Shown here: positions 50,688-63,435 of the stretch, piece by piece
Layout: each line of letters starts with the position of its first letter
Position numbering within the stretch: position 1 is the first letter of the stretch
Assembly (NCBI GenBank): GCA_027625915.1
Contig: JANTQA010000026.1
Coordinates: 7,254,001-7,318,000, forward strand
Direction of reading: 5' to 3'
Origin: Anaeramoeba flamelloides
Taxonomy: Eukaryota; Metamonada; Anaeramoebidae
DNA length: 64,000 bases
The notes under the pieces: generated by a model
Told to the model about the DNA's origin: nothing
Database searches by the model: none
Seen by the model: only the letters and a program-made list of their open reading frames with translations
Position numbers and translations under genes: made by a program

Positions 50688-52381
50688 CAGTGGTGTAAAT
50701 AACCTGTGTTGACCTCCATCAACCCATTACAAAAAATTTAACTCGTGTTTTTGTTTTTAGAAATGGGTATTTGAAGACCAGATGGCAAATCTATATTTTT
50801 GGTTTGGATTTAAATTAACTTTAGTTATTAGTTCTTTGGTTGTTCGAAATGGCTCAATAATATTAAATGTTTTTGTTTCAAAAAATAATCATATTTACAA
50901 AATTTCTAAGATAAAATAATTTTTTTATTGAACAATCAAAAAATGAAATTTTGCTCATTTTTTTATGAAAAACATTACATTTTAATCTTTCCATATCTTC
51001 CTAATTCTTTTTTAATATTTATTTAAGGGACTAGTAACTCTTATTTATTTTTTTCACAAAAGGTAATAGAGTAATTATTTACATAAGGATACAATTAAGA
51101 CCAATAAGAAACTTCGTTTGTCAACTTTAGAGAAATGAATAATCATTTTTAAATGATTTCATTTTTTCCAATTAAATTTTCAGTCAAAAGATCTGATCCT
51201 TTTTTGTTAGATTTTTCGAACAAATTAGAAAAATAAAAATTTGTAAAAAAATTTAATTTTTGAAGAAATATCACTTTTAGTAATTTCTGAGAGCCATTAT
51301 GAGCAAGTAACATTGTGTCCTAAATATTATTTTAAAATTACAGGAAAAATAAATCAAATAGTGTATCCTTGAAGATCTAAAAAATTTGAACATTTATTTT
51401 ATTCACAAATATTTATGAAATTTCTTGAAATTTAAAAGACTTGTCAAGATAATTTTTCAAATATCAGGAGTATAAACAAGGAACTGCTTGTATTAAAATC
51501 AGGTATTTGATAATATCTATTATTTTTTTTATTATTATATATATGTATTTGAATTGTTTTATTTGTTGCAAAATCTTGAAAAAATTGAGAAATAAATGTA
51601 AAACCTATTTGATACATTTAATCATTAGGTTGTTAATGACTTACTGAAATAATTAAGATTATGTTTATAATTATTAATTATAAATAATCAAATTAAAAAG
51701 TATTTCTTTAGATAGAAAGTTGGATTTTCCAGGTTCTAAAAAAGTATTTCGGGGGAATTTTTAATTCGATTCTTTGGTTCTTTTTCTCAGATTATTTCAT
51801 TTGATCCCAAGAAAAAATAGATTTGGTCTGTTCTTTGAATCAAAAAATTATATTTTTTACAAGTTTACAATAAATATTATATTTTTTTTGAGATTAAGTA
51901 GATTTTTTAAACTTGGTTATTTTAGAACTTAGTAGTTTCATTTTTAAAGTGTATTTTTGTATACTTCCTTTACAGTCAATAAGATTTCAATCTTCTTTTA
52001 AAGAAAATAATTTTTTTTAAATAATTTGTAAATATGTTGGATTTTGAACTTTTCAAAAATGGGAAAAAGGGATCAAGTCTTTTAAAAACAATAATTCATT
52101 TCTGAAAATAGTATTAAAAGTAAGCCATGTCTTGTAGTTATCATATTTTTACTTTATTTTTCAATTTCAAGATACGGTAAAATTTTTTTTAATTTGTTAG
52201 TAAATTTACTTGAAGATTTTTTTTAGTTTACTAGTCCCTTAAAGAACCCAACTTCTTGATTATCTAATGTTTCCACCCCATTGATTGGTTTCTTTTATTT
52301 CTACAGTCAGCCAATATAATTTGAATAAGATGAATTTTAGTAATGGGTTAAAATAAAAAACACGGGTTATATACACCACTG
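50688..52381. mobile_element. TA-flanked TIR element with a second element nested inside
   Basis: Outer inverted ends CAGTGGTGTAAATAACC (50688-50704) and its reverse complement (52365-52381, two differences) are bounded by TA on both sides; AACCCATTAC recurs just inside both ends. This matches a Tc1/mariner-like terminus. Inside, TTTAAGGGACTAGTAA (51022-51037) faces its exact inverse at 52228-52243, so a second TIR element of about 1.2 kb appears inserted in the first. Neither has a readable transposase. Confidence 0.65.
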
Positions 52382-52383
52382 TA

Positions 52384-53657
52384 AATTAAGAAAAATGTAC
52401 AATAAAAGGAAGTAATTAGAAGACGGTACAATAAAAAAAACAAACAAAATTTAAAAATATGAGGGGGTGAGATCTTTTGATTGAAAGGGTTAAATAATCC
52501 TTAAGTTGAAACAGTTGGATAACTGACTTGGGATTTTTTGACAAAATAAACTGCTTGTATTTTTTTATTCTTGAAAAATATTTTTCCCACATTATTAACT
52601 TTCTTTTGTCAAACGAAAAAACTTTTTAGGTTTATTTTCTATTTTATGTTAAACATGAAGTGTTATTTATAATAATTTTTAAACAAACTCAATTGAGGTT
52701 TTCTCTTCCCGTTATTTTGTTGCATTTTTATCTCCAATCATTTTCTAATTAATATTAAAAAATTTTTATTTCCAGTTTCAATATTTATAACTGATGAAAA
52801 AACTGAAAGATCTTCTCTAAGTCAATAAAAATGATAATTTTAGAAATCTGTCAAGTCACTAATTGGTAAATTGTGCCTGACTCAATTTTTTGTCACATTT
52901 CACAAAATAGGAAAATATTTTCCACAAATCAGAAGCTACTGATTCATAAATGAGAATTAGAAAGGAGAAATAATGTTACAAAACAGACAGTTAGTTTTTA
53001 GGTTTTGTTCTATTGTGGGGAAGAATAGTGAAAAAAGATTATTAAAATTCAAGTGTGTTGATACAGTTGTAAGATGTATTTTCTTTTTCTTAGTTTGTTT
53101 TTTTATATTGGGATTTTCTTATTTTTGAAAACCCCAAGGAACAAGTTGTTTAAGAATATTCTGGAAAATTGGTTGATTCTTATTTTGTTCTCAAAAAGCA
53201 AAATAGAAAAATTGATGACATATTAAAAAAATCAGAAAAAGTTCCAATTTTGAAAAACTTTTGATTTAGATGTTACTTTTGAATGACATTCATCTTTTTG
53301 AATTGCTTTATCAAAAAAATAAGTTATTTCATTCAAATCTTTTTCTCTTTTACAATAAAACTCGATTGTGTACCAATTGATCCCTGAATAAAAATAGTAC
53401 TCTGAAATCAAATACAAAATTTTCGGAAAAAGGAATTTTTCTTTTTACCACTTTTCCATTTTTTGCTTTTTTTCCATTTTTTTAAATTTTTTTTTATTCT
53501 TTTTCCTTATAATTCTTCTTATTTTTTTTTTTTTTTTAGATTCATATTGGCAAACACTTTTTCATAACAAACGACATAACACCGCTAAAAACAAAATATA
53601 CATACAAACATTTTTTACACTCTTAATTCAACACTATTCAACGCTTCAGTTAGAGAG
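52384..53657. other. Intergenic, nothing firmly recognised
   Basis: A/T-rich spacer before the winged-helix gene, ending in T-rich blocks (53450-53540) and a mixed 5' region rich in ACA. A minus frame at 53232-53417 has fairly balanced composition and an acceptor-like TTTCAG nearby, but no partner exons or domain. Confidence 0.4.
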
Positions 53658-55988
53658 ATGGAAAATATTGATCAAGAAATTCTGAATTTTGGTGATTTGT
53701 TTTGGGGGTTTGGGTATTACCTTTATTGTTCTCTCAACGACAACGAAATCTTTCGAGAAAAAAAAATGAGAAAACATTTTTTAAGGACACTTTTCCCCAA
53801 TAGCAAATCAAAACGAAGACAACACAAAAAGCATTTAGAATTGGTCCAGGTTTTGCTGAACCAAAATTCCGTGGTACTTCGGCCTGAAAGCAAAACAGTT
53901 GGAAAGTCTGTTTTAAACAAGAGCAATGAAACATCACAACTCAAACGCAAAAGCAGGCACTATGTTCCCCACCCTAACCAATATTATTTAAACCCACACT
54001 GGAGAACACTCTTCATGGATCCTAAATACTCCTTTTCACCTATTTTTGAAAAGCGAATCAATCAAAACACTGTTCATCTTCTTCCACCAAAAAAAAGATC
54101 AAAGAAATTTTCACCACAAAGAGTTTCTCACCCAGATCGTACTATTGGTATCCTTGGCTTTAAGATTCATAAAATTCTTCAAAATGGTTTGTTGTTTTTT
54201 TTTCATTTCCAATTATTTCCCCAAAATTTTAGGTACTCCATACTGATAAATTCAAATAAATTGAATAAAATTTTTAGTTCAATTTCCCAATTTTGTCATC
54301 AATTAACTCAACTAATAAAACAACTCAAGAGAACGAATCTTTTGAAAGATCAACGAATTTTTCAAAGTTTCTTCTCATTTAAATGTATAGAGTGCCTTAA
54401 TCAAAGCTTTTGTAAACATATTTGTAAAATGGAAAACAAATTAAAAAATTTTATGATATTTCTTTGAATTTATCAGTATTAAAAAAATGATTAATAAACG
54501 TCGTATAAAGTGTTGTTCAAACTGTTTGGATCACTCTTTTAACCAGTTTGAGTGAAATATCTGAAAAAAGCTTTTGATACTCACCCTTTTAAAGTGGATG
54601 CACTAAACATTTATTTCTTTTTTGAAAAGACAAACTAACCAAACCATTTTCATTTCTCGTTTTCTCAAATTTCAAAAAAAAAAAAAAATTAAACAGAACC
54701 AAAAACCCGCGAACAAATTGAAAAGGAAACACAATTCCCAAGACAAAGAGTTAGTTTAGTGTTATCAGTTTACAAGGGTTTAAAAATGATTATTGAAGAT
54801 CAATCAACAGGCTATTTTTATTGGAACTATGAACAATCTGTGACATTTCCAAACACCACACGTTATTTCTCTGAACTTATCAAAGCAAAAAAAACAAAAC
54901 AACTTTTGTTCAACCGTTTAAGTGAATTAAGCAAAAGACTCATGGAAAAAGCAGTTCAAAAAAAGAATATTTCTGTCGAAACACAAAGAAAGCTAAGGAA
55001 TGCTTTTGAGACTTTATCAAACCAACAAACTCAAAATACCGGCACAAATGATAATAATAATAGCAATGAACGATTAAAAGAAAATAAGGATGGAAATAAC
55101 ACCAGAATCCCCTCAAAAATTGAAATCCAAGAACTTTTGACTTCATTAGCCCAAAAAAGAAAACATCTCCAAAAATTAAGAAATCACGTTCAAAGTATTC
55201 TGAATCAAAAGAAACTTAATGGCAAACAATTTTTTGGAAACAATTTAACAATTGCAAAAAAAGAGGTTGAAACTATAACTGATAACCAACCAACGAGACA
55301 AAGCAAAAAACAAGAAAAAATAATTCAAAAACAAAAGACAAAGCAAATCTTCAATACAAAACCAAAACAACAAGAACTACCATTTAAAAGTAGAAGGTCA
55401 AAACGCAGACTACACCAAATGGAGAGAAGCAATTTCTTCCTTACAAACACAAACACAAATACAAAAACAAACAAAAATACAAATATAAACACAGAACAAC
55501 CAAAACTCCTAAATGAAGGGCAATTACAAGTACAAACACTCACAATGGAAACTTTACCCTCAAGTCCTTTATCATTATTCCACAAAAATAATCGACAAGA
55601 CTTGATCGAAACAGATATATCAAGTGATGATGTTTATAATGATGATGATGATGATGGTGAGAATCAACAAAATAAAAATTATGTGCAAATCACAGACACT
55701 CGCGAAAGCCATGACAAAACCACTTTGGCAAATGAAGAAATGCTATTAAGAGGGCGAACAAAAAAAGAAACAGAAGCAGTGCAAGCGATTTTGCAATTAA
55801 GACCATTCAACTTTAACGAACAAGCAAACAATAAATCTTTTTATTCACAACAACAACAACAAAAAAATAATAATAATTTCGATCAGAAATTTTCTACAAG
55901 CATGCCATTATTACAAAATAAATTTTTTAATACTTTATTAAGTTATTCAAATAGCTTTCTAAACACCGAGGAGAATCAAAAAATTTAA
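53658..55988 (+). CDS. Protein with divergent E2F/DP-like winged helix
   Basis: Two exons, 53658-54186 and 54697-55988, joined in phase 1 across a 510-base GT-AG intron. The junction gives Gln-Asn-Glu-Pro-Lys in the middle of a domain, which supports it. Product about 606 residues. 161-220 fits an E2F/DP winged helix: RTIGILGFKIHKIL matches the first helix (SLGLLT.KF..LL), then REQIEKET, then PRQRVSLVLSVYKGLKMI in place of the recognition helix RRRIYDITNVLEGIGLI, then GYFYWN as the wing. The canonical RRxYD is not kept, so DNA specificity may differ. It is followed by a helical segment (about 233-280) and a second one, IQELLTSLAQKRKHLQKLRNHV, that could dimerise. The C-terminal half is Asn/Gln/Thr-rich and disordered, with a short Asp run. 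Other winged-helix families remain possible. Confidence 0.6.
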
Positions 55989-57164
55989 TACCACCAGGTC
56001 AACAGAGGTACCTGTAGGTATATTTTTACGCTTTTTATTTTTATTTCTTTTAATTTAACTTTTTACGATTATTTTTTTTTTTTTTTTTTAATTATTCATT
56101 TTTGAGAATTTTTTTATTATTTTTAGGCTTCTTTTTATTCTTTTTATCTTTTTTTCGATTTATCTTTTTATTTTTCAGGATCTTTTGAGAAATTATTTTT
56201 ACAATTTTTATTATTTCGAGAAATCGGAAATTTGTCCACATATTTTGAGGTGGATCAAATGATCTCTTTTCAAGAAAAAAAGAGATTTTATTTACGAACA
56301 AAATAATAATTTTGAGGATTTTTTTAAATTTTGTTTTTATTCTTTCATTCCATCCAACTTTTATTTCAAAATTTTTTTTTTTTATTGCAAAAAAAATTCA
56401 AATTATGGGATTAGCATCACCAGAGATTCATCTAGAATTAGCGTATGTTGCAATTGGGCGTAAAAGAGATTATTAGTATTCCAGAGTTCAAATCACTTTA
56501 ACAAATCTATTATAAATATTATTGAACAATAAATTTTTTAATTTCTTTTACTAAAAGATTTCAAATAAAAATTTGAATTTCATAATTTATTTTTAGTTTT
56601 CAAAAACTAAAAATATAAACACAAATAATAGTGTGAAAGTATTTAATAAATCATATTTAGAACTTCCAAAAGTAACTATTTTTCAGTTTTTTTTTAATTT
56701 CAAAAATTAACTCAATAATCATCAACATAAAAACCCAAAGAATGATAAGTTTTGTTTCCTTTTTATAAAATTAATTTTAACATCACTAGATTTCCATTAT
56801 TTTTGAAATACTTTCCCAAAGAATCTATTGGTTAATGATTTAATTTTTTTAAAAAAAATGAATTTTTAAAAAAACTAATAGGCTACAATCCGTTATAAAT
56901 TGAAGCCAGATTTTCTTTCAATTTTGAGGTATGAAAGATTGAAGACCCAACGGTTAAATGTGCCATTAAATTAAGATTTTTTTCTAAAATTCTTAGGTTT
57001 TTTGCCAATATAAGGATAATGTTTTAATTGGTGAAGATCAACTTTTTGCACTCTTTAACTCATGAAGGATTTTTAGAGACACCTAAACTTTAAAATAATA
57101 ATACCTTTTACACCCAATTACAATATGTTTTATATTTAGATGAATCTATGTTGATGTAAATCCC
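55989..57164. other. Intergenic, nothing recognised
   Basis: T-rich blocks follow the stop codon (56073-56091). A segment near 56406-56504 has a GAGTTCAAATC piece that recalls a tRNA B box, but no matching A box or cloverleaf. No gene. Confidence 0.4.
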
Positions 57165-57340
57165 TTAAAAAAACCAAAATTTTCAAAATTGTAGGAAAAT
57201 TAGGAAAAATTTTGTACAAATTTCAATTCATATTTTTAAATTTACTTAAAAGATCAAGGAGTTTACTTCAAAATTAATTTCAACTTTTGTTTAATATTGG
57301 CGATTTTGAACTTGACATTGTAATAAGAATAAAATAAACA
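57165..57340. repeat. Dispersed repeat family J, copy 1
   Basis: Aligns by eye with 61915-62100. Shared phrases include a GGAAAAATTTTG-type block, AGATCAAGGAGTTTACTT (TATCAAGGAGTTTGCTTT in copy 2), AATTTCAACTT and TTGTAATAAGAA (TCATGGAATAAGAA in copy 2). Noncoding; ends not defined. It lies about 300 bases upstream of the Treslin-like gene. Confidence 0.5.
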
Positions 57341-57633
57341 GAAAGGTTTAATTTGACTAAAAAATTTTCTCCAAGGAACATTTTTTTTCACCACTATATT
57401 CATATTAAAAAGTCAACTATAAACTTTTGAGAGTATAAATTCAAATACATAGATTAAGATCATTACCTTTACATTTAACACATATACTTAAATTTCCAAT
57501 TAACTGAAAAACAGAAACCGTCATTCTCAAACGATTTTAAAAAATGTTTCATTTTTCAAACATTTTTTTCAAAATAACATTAACGGTTAGTGATAAAATT
57601 TGCTTTTAAAAAAAACAAAAACAAAAGAGTTGG

Positions 57634-60444
57634 ATGAATTTATTTCAATTTCTTTTTAACAAAAACTCCTTAAACAACATTACACAAAGGACTTTAAAGA
57701 TCCTTGAGGAAAAAATCATTCAAATACTGATCTTTTCAGAAAACCAAGGTTTAACAACAGAATTTGGTATCAAATTTTTTTCGTTTCCAAAAGATCAGAA
57801 ACAACAAAACAAAATCAGATTTCAAACGATCTCAACAAAATCATTTAAGTTTCTTTCAAAAAAACTCTTAAAACATACACAATATAACCAAAAATCAAAA
57901 CAACATAAAGAAGAGAAAACGAAACAGAAAAAGAAAAATAAACAAAAAAAAAAAACCAAAGAAAAAAAAAAAGAAAAAGAAAAAGAAATAGAAATAGAAA
58001 ATGAAATTGATCTCGAAATTGAAAAGGAAAAGGAAATATGCGATACTTTTAAAAAAATTCTCTCTGAATCGTTGGTAGACTTCCAAGGGAAACTTGATCT
58101 TAATAGTGTCAAACAACAAAACAACCAACTAACATCTCAACAAACAAAGAAAATATTTATGATCCTTGATTCCAAAAACATCAAAAAATTCCAATTGTTT
58201 ACACAAAAACAAAGCTTTCAACAAAGTTTTAAGGAAAAAAAAGTCGAGTTATCTTGTTTAAGTTATCCAAGAATTAAAACAAACGATCAAGAGGATTTTA
58301 CGATCAAAGAATTCAAAAAATATGACAAATTATTTTCAAAATATGGTGGATCGCTTTTATTATTGCCACCACTTCAATTTTCTTCCAATTTGGTTGGCTT
58401 TACTAACGCATTTAATTTTTATTATTGCGATTCCACCAAAAAGAAAAAGAAATTAAAAAAGGAAGATCAAATACTGTTTAGATTTTTAGTCGATACATCA
58501 ACTCAAAATAAGACAAACGACAAAAACAATAAAGGCAAAATCAAAAGCAAAAGCAAAATCAAAGGTATAAGCAAAGCAATCAAAACAAAGTCCCCGCTAT
58601 TGGTCTCCAAAATGAATTGTATTTCACAAGCATATCTGTTTGAAAATTCAACAAGCAAAGAAAAGCCAACCAAGCAAAAAAGGCAAGTGCTGTCTTCGGA
58701 TTTAAATTCTTATCCACAAATCGAGTTTATAGTCCAATTCTTATTACCCAAACAAGATTTAATATATTATTCGACCAAATTTGAAGAGAAGTATTTGGGC
58801 AAAATGGACCAAATTGGGATACAGCTTTTGCAATTTTTAAAAAAATCCCAATTGGTATTGGTTGGGAAAATCTTTGAAAGGTTTGCTTTTGTTCAGCCGA
58901 TCGTGGAAAATTTATTTATTGTTTTTTTAATGAAAGAAAACTTTCTTTTCCCAATTTTGAAAAATCAATTAAAATTATTAAAAACGCCCGAGATAAGCCA
59001 CTTGATGTTTAATTTTAAAGACCTTATGTTCCACAAATTTGACAATTATCCAATTAAAAATTTTAATCAAAAGCGTGCATCAATCATTCCTTTTATTTTT
59101 GAACCATTTTTTTTAAAATCTTTTAGTTACTTACATTCGAAACAAGAAAATGAACAACAATCCAGTGATCTCTTATTTAAAAAAATGAAAACAAAAAACA
59201 GAGAAGAAAAAAAACCAAGCAAAGAAACAAAAACAGAAAAAAAGGAAAAGGAAAAGGGAAAGGGAAAAGAAAAGGAAAGGGAAAAAGAAACAGAAAAAGA
59301 AACAGACAATTATAACGATGGCACCAATGACAACAATCGTGGAATATTAAAATTACAAAATAAATATGATGAATTCTTTCATAATCAATTTTTTAATGTA
59401 AAGAAAAAACAAAGTAATTTAAAACCAAAATTCCAATTTTCTCAAATGCTATTAGAAAACGAAAACGAAAATGAAACGGAAAATAAAAACGATTTAATAG
59501 ATATAGAAAATGAAAATGAAAATGAAAACGAAAAGGAGAACATTAACATTTTAATTGCCAATACAAATACCACGAATAGGAAAAAAATTAATAAAAATTC
59601 TATTGATTTCTTGCCATTAAAAAAGCTATATTTAGAATTAATAAATGGATCTTTTAAAGGGATGAATTATTTTCATAAGCGTTTATTGGTTTGCCTCCAG
59701 CATAGCTCAAATCTACCATTTCTTTTATTCCTTCAAAAGGATCTCTTAATGGATCCACAAAAATTAGAGCTCAAATATAAGAACAAGATAATCACCTCTT
59801 TAAATGAAAACATTTTTTTAATAGATCCTTTGATTGATAACAAAGTTAAAGAATACCAAATCCAAATATTAATTCGATTTTATATAATGTACATCCAAGA
59901 AGAAAATAAGAATTTAGCGCTTCAAAAGCAGATCGATTTGCCAACTTTAATACATGAAACAACAGAATTAATTCAAGGAATTGGGTATCTTTTAGACCCC
60001 ATCAATGGCGGGCTGAAAATCTTTTTAAAAAACCTTCAAAAATTACTTTTTCAATTAGGAAACAAAATCTTAATTGAGCAATTAATCAAGAGAATTAAAG
60101 TTTTGATAGAAGAGCAAACAGGTATAACATTACCAGAATTTAATCAAAAAAGGAAGAATGATAAAAAAAGACTGAATGAACACAGCCACCAGACTAACCT
60201 AAAAAGAAACCCATTTAAAAAAAGGAAAAAAAATTCATCAAAAAATATCCCCTTTAACGCAAAAAATTTATCTGATAACGGAAACACATTTAAAATTTTT
60301 AATTTAAAAGAAAAGAAAACAAAGTGGGATAACAAAAAATTAAGAGGTGATGCTTTAATTCAACACATTTTGAATATGAACACAAATAATTCAACAAAAA
60401 AGAAAAAGAAAAATAAAACAAAAAAAAAAAAAAAAAAAAAATAG
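57634..60444 (+). CDS. Treslin/Sld3-like replication-initiation protein
   Basis: Single exon, 936 residues, Lys-rich with several Lys/Glu-only linkers. About 225-265 contains KYGGSLLLLPP, which matches in place and pattern the HHGGGTVLPS segment closing the vWA-like region of animal Treslin/TICRR. About 665-850 aligns by eye with the Sld3/Treslin core: LKKLYLELINGSF...HKRLL (about 665-685), a FLQKDLLMDPQKLELKYKNKI run (animal FLKSKGTKELEVNCLNQV), KVKEYQIQILIRF (737-749; animal KVRECQLQVFLRL), HETTELIQGI (EEVTDLLRMV), then GGLKIFLKNLQKLL and a final helix pair. Treslin/Sld3 bridges CDK/DDK activity to Cdc45 loading at origins. The C-terminus is basic and ends in a Lys run. Assignment is by pattern only; a divergent structural protein is the alternative. 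Confidence 0.6.
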   Translation: MNLFQFLFNKNSLNNITQRTLKILEEKIIQILIFSENQGLTTEFGIKFFSFPKDQKQQNKIRFQTISTKSFKFLSKKLLKHTQYNQKSKQHKEEKTKQKKKNKQKKKTKEKKKEKEKEIEIENEIDLEIEKEKEICDTFKKILSESLVDFQGKLDLNSVKQQNNQLTSQQTKKIFMILDSKNIKKFQLFTQKQSFQQSFKEKKVELSCLSYPRIKTNDQEDFTIKEFKKYDKLFSKYGGSLLLLPPLQFSSNLVGFTNAFNFYYCDSTKKKKKLKKEDQILFRFLVDTSTQNKTNDKNNKGKIKSKSKIKGISKAIKTKSPLLVSKMNCISQAYLFENSTSKEKPTKQKRQVLSSDLNSYPQIEFIVQFLLPKQDLIYYSTKFEEKYLGKMDQIGIQLLQFLKKSQLVLVGKIFERFAFVQPIVENLFIVFLMKENFLFPILKNQLKLLKTPEISHLMFNFKDLMFHKFDNYPIKNFNQKRASIIPFIFEPFFLKSFSYLHSKQENEQQSSDLLFKKMKTKNREEKKPSKETKTEKKEKEKGKGKEKEREKETEKETDNYNDGTNDNNRGILKLQNKYDEFFHNQFFNVKKKQSNLKPKFQFSQMLLENENENETENKNDLIDIENENENENEKENINILIANTNTTNRKKINKNSIDFLPLKKLYLELINGSFKGMNYFHKRLLVCLQHSSNLPFLLFLQKDLLMDPQKLELKYKNKIITSLNENIFLIDPLIDNKVKEYQIQILIRFYIMYIQEENKNLALQKQIDLPTLIHETTELIQGIGYLLDPINGGLKIFLKNLQKLLFQLGNKILIEQLIKRIKVLIEEQTGITLPEFNQKRKNDKKRLNEHSHQTNLKRNPFKKRKKNSSKNIPFNAKNLSDNGNTFKIFNLKEKKTKWDNKKLRGDALIQHILNMNTNNSTKKKKKNKTKKKKKKK

Positions 60445-61914
60445 GGAAGGAAACAAGAAACCATTTTTTAAATTACAATTCCAATATCAATAAGAAAATT
60501 AATTTCTTGAAAAATTATTAAAATTTGAAAAAAATTATTGGTTTTATTTTTATTAATTAGATAATTTTATCAATCTTTTTGTTTAATGAATTGAAAAATA
60601 CTAAATAGACAATATACAATTTTTTGTTCTTTTTTGTTTTGTTTTTTATTTTTATTTTTTAATTCAGATTACCTTAATTGCCGGCTTCCACTTCAAAGTA
60701 CGAAATATCTTTCTAAATCGTGGTTTTGATTATCAAATCACACTTGATATATAATCTTAATTCATAACAAATTGTAATATTTTACACAAGATCAGAATTG
60801 AGAATTAACCATAAAGTAAAAGTTTATTAATACACGAATAATTTTTGTGTACTTAAGGTTACATATCCCTTATGAATTATTAGTAAACTCTATTTCAAAA
60901 CCATTGGGCCATTAAAAATCAAAATTTAAAGAAAAATAATTTTAATAATTGAAGTAATCTATTATAATATAAAAATTTCTATTTAAATATTCAGTTCTAT
61001 TCTCAAGAGATATTTATTTTTTGTCTAAATATAAAATAAAAAGAAATAAAAAAACAGTTATAAAAAAAATTGGGATATTTATTTTGAAATAAGCATTACC
61101 TTAAAAATAGTAATTCAAAAAAAATTAATTAAACCTATTTATAGGTTCTCCTTTTATTTGAATAACTAAATATAATCTCTTTTTCATATTTGAAACCAAT
61201 TTTTTCATTAATTCATCTTTTTACTTCTTTCCAAAATTTCATTTTCATTTTACATTTTAACAAAATACTGAGGAAAAAATAAAAAAGAGAAAAAATGATT
61301 TATTTTCAAACTTTTCATTCTGAGGGGAAAAAAATCTAAACAAAACAAAAGAAATTCATAATCCAAATTAACAAGGGCCATTTATTATGAAATTAAGAAT
61401 ACATACACTCCTTATATCTTAAAAATATCCCCCGTGAAAATGAAAAATTCATTTTTTAAGAATCAGCTCAATTATGATTGTTTAGAAATAATAGAAATAA
61501 TGAAATTTTGAGCATAGTTGAGATTCAATAAAGAAATACCTAAACAAACCATAAATTTGACAAAAATAAAATGCCAAAAAATTATTTTAGGTACTCATTT
61601 CATTGAAACTTCTCGGTAAAATTTCTCAATTTCTTTTGGGAAATTGAAATTATTGATATATGATTTTTTTAATAGTAAATGACTGAATTTTAAAAGAATT
61701 TTAAAAGAATTTATAAAGCCTCAATTTTCTTAAGGTTAATTTGGATGGATAAAAATTTTTATAAAATTAACTTGATTTTTTCCAAAATATCATAAAGAAA
61801 TTAAGAAAAGAAAAAGAAAAAAAAAAAAAAAAAGATCAAAAAGTAAAAAAAAAACAGATTAAATTTGAAAAGTTTTAAGACAAAAAATAGAGTATATAGT
61901 TGGGGATAACATTT
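60445..61914. other. Intergenic, nothing recognised
   Basis: A/T-rich DNA after the Treslin-like gene. No gene, RNA or clear repeat. Confidence 0.4.
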
Positions 61915-62100
61915 TTATCACCAAAAAAAAACAAAAATTTCAAAATAACTTGAAAAAATTAGAAAAATTTTGAACAAATCGCATTGAATAATTTAAATTT
62001 CACTTCAAATATCAAGGAGTTTGCTTTCAAAAATGATTTGAACTTAGGTATACTATTGGGATGTAAATTGGATGTTGTCATGGAATAAGAAGAAAAAAAA
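61915..62100. repeat. Dispersed repeat family J, copy 2
   Basis: Partner of 57165-57340, on the same strand. The two copies flank the Treslin-like gene at unequal distances and are moderately diverged. Confidence 0.5.
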
Positions 62101-62362
62101 TCACGTATTATATTTTGAAGCACAGATTATAGTCCTTGTGTATATATTATTTTGATCACTATAAGATAAGTCATTGATCTTAAGAATCAAAATAAATAAA
62201 AAATAAATAAATTTTTACAATCACGTCGATTCAAAAAAACAAACTTTTACTTAATTCATTATATACTAACATTTTTTTTGAAAAAGAAATATTATCACAA
62301 TTTTTTTAAAAAAGGTGCAGGTTTGCTCACTAATTTTTGGGAATTATCATTTAAAGAACCAC

Positions 62363-62740
62363 AAGTTTTTTTAAGACAAGTTTAGGCATTTCAATAGTTC
62401 TTTTTTTCACAACAAAACCCTGTATAACCCTAAATATTAAAAATCGCTGTAATTTTAGGAATTTTGCTTGATCATATTATTATTGTCAATAGGCTGTATT
62501 TTCAAAACCCATGCTATTCTTCTTTTAACATAAATACTATCTAGTTTCAAATAACATTTTTGAGAACAAACAAATATTAACAACAATTGTTGGGTAATTG
62601 TTTTAAGTATCAAAGTTCAATTAAGAATCTGATCATATTAAATTCCGAAAATTAATTTGAATTGGTCTTTTTAAGGTTATTATGGGTTTCATTGTGAAAA
62701 AAAGAACTATTGAAATGCCTAAACTTGCCTTAAAAAACTT
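62363..62740. mobile_element. Foldback element with about 68-base arms (G)
   Basis: The arms 62363-62430 and 62673-62740 are inverted copies: AAGTTTTTT, CAAGTTTAGGCATTTCAATA, GTTCTTTTTTTCACAA and a CCC-ATAA block, with few differences. The unique middle is about 240 bases and noncoding. It ends about 200 bases before the Rpp21-like start codon, so it could lie within that gene's promoter. Confidence 0.8.
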
Positions 62741-62890
62741 CAAACAAACAACAACTTTGATAACCCTCAAATTGAATTGCTCCCTTATATTTTTTTATAT
62801 GAGATATTTTCTTAATTATCAGACTATTACGAATCATTCAAAAAGTAATCAATGAAAATATAACTGTTTGGAAAAGACTAAAAAAAGGCA

Positions 62891-62943
62891 AGTATATTTT
62901 ATCATTTTTTTAACTAAACCTCAAGTTTTTTTTCTTTTTCCAG
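62891..62943 (+). promoter_or_regulatory. Putative 53-base leader intron of the Rpp21-like gene
   Basis: Directly before the start codon lies a typical intron end: GTATAT at 62891, an ACTAAAC branch-like site at about 62914, a T/C tract and TTTTTCCAG abutting ATG. The protein already has the expected N-terminal length without an upstream exon, so the intron would be in the 5' leader. Confidence 0.4.
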
Positions 62944-63435
62944 ATGAGCTTTCCAAACAAAGATGACTTTTTGCGTATGAATTTTTTATATCAAGCATCT
63001 CAAATTGTTGTTCAACCAAAAAGTGATCACAAACCAAACACAACTTTAGATCGCCATAATTTGAATCTATCAAGATTTTATATTCAACAAATGAAGAAAG
63101 TTGCACAGAAAAAAGTTTTACGTATTTCACCTGAAGTTAAACAAACCTTTTGTAAGGGTTGTAATACACTTCTTATTCCAGGAATGTCTTCAACTCAACG
63201 CGTACGATCTAAAAGACAACAACATGTTGTAATTCGTTGTTTGGTATGTGGGCTAACAAAAAGATTTAATTGTAATAACACCCAAAAAAAAAATCACAAG
63301 AAGAAAAAAGAAAAAAACAACAACAACAATAATAATAATCAAACAAATAATGACAATAATAACATTAGCCAAATTAAAAATTGTCAAAATGTCTCAAAAC
63401 AACCAACAACAAAAATAAAGAAAAAGGAAAATTAA
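62944..63435 (+). CDS. RNase P/MRP protein subunit Rpp21/Rpr2
   Basis: Single coding exon, 163 residues. It is a zinc-binding subunit of ribonuclease P (tRNA 5' maturation) and, in some lineages, MRP. It acts in the nucleus or nucleolus. It follows human Rpp21 closely: MNFLYQAS (12-19; human LNFLYQAA), LSRFYIQQMKKVAQKKVLR (42-60), then the zinc site C70-x2-C73 in CKGCNTLLIPG and C99-x2-C102 in RCLVCG, with TQRVRSKRQQ between. All four ligands are present. The C-terminal third is Lys/Asn-rich and disordered, including a poly-Asn run. The ATG at 62944 lies where the human start lies and is preceded by CAG. Confidence 0.9.
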   Translation: MSFPNKDDFLRMNFLYQASQIVVQPKSDHKPNTTLDRHNLNLSRFYIQQMKKVAQKKVLRISPEVKQTFCKGCNTLLIPGMSSTQRVRSKRQQHVVIRCLVCGLTKRFNCNNTQKKNHKKKKEKNNNNNNNNQTNNDNNNISQIKNCQNVSKQPTTKIKKKEN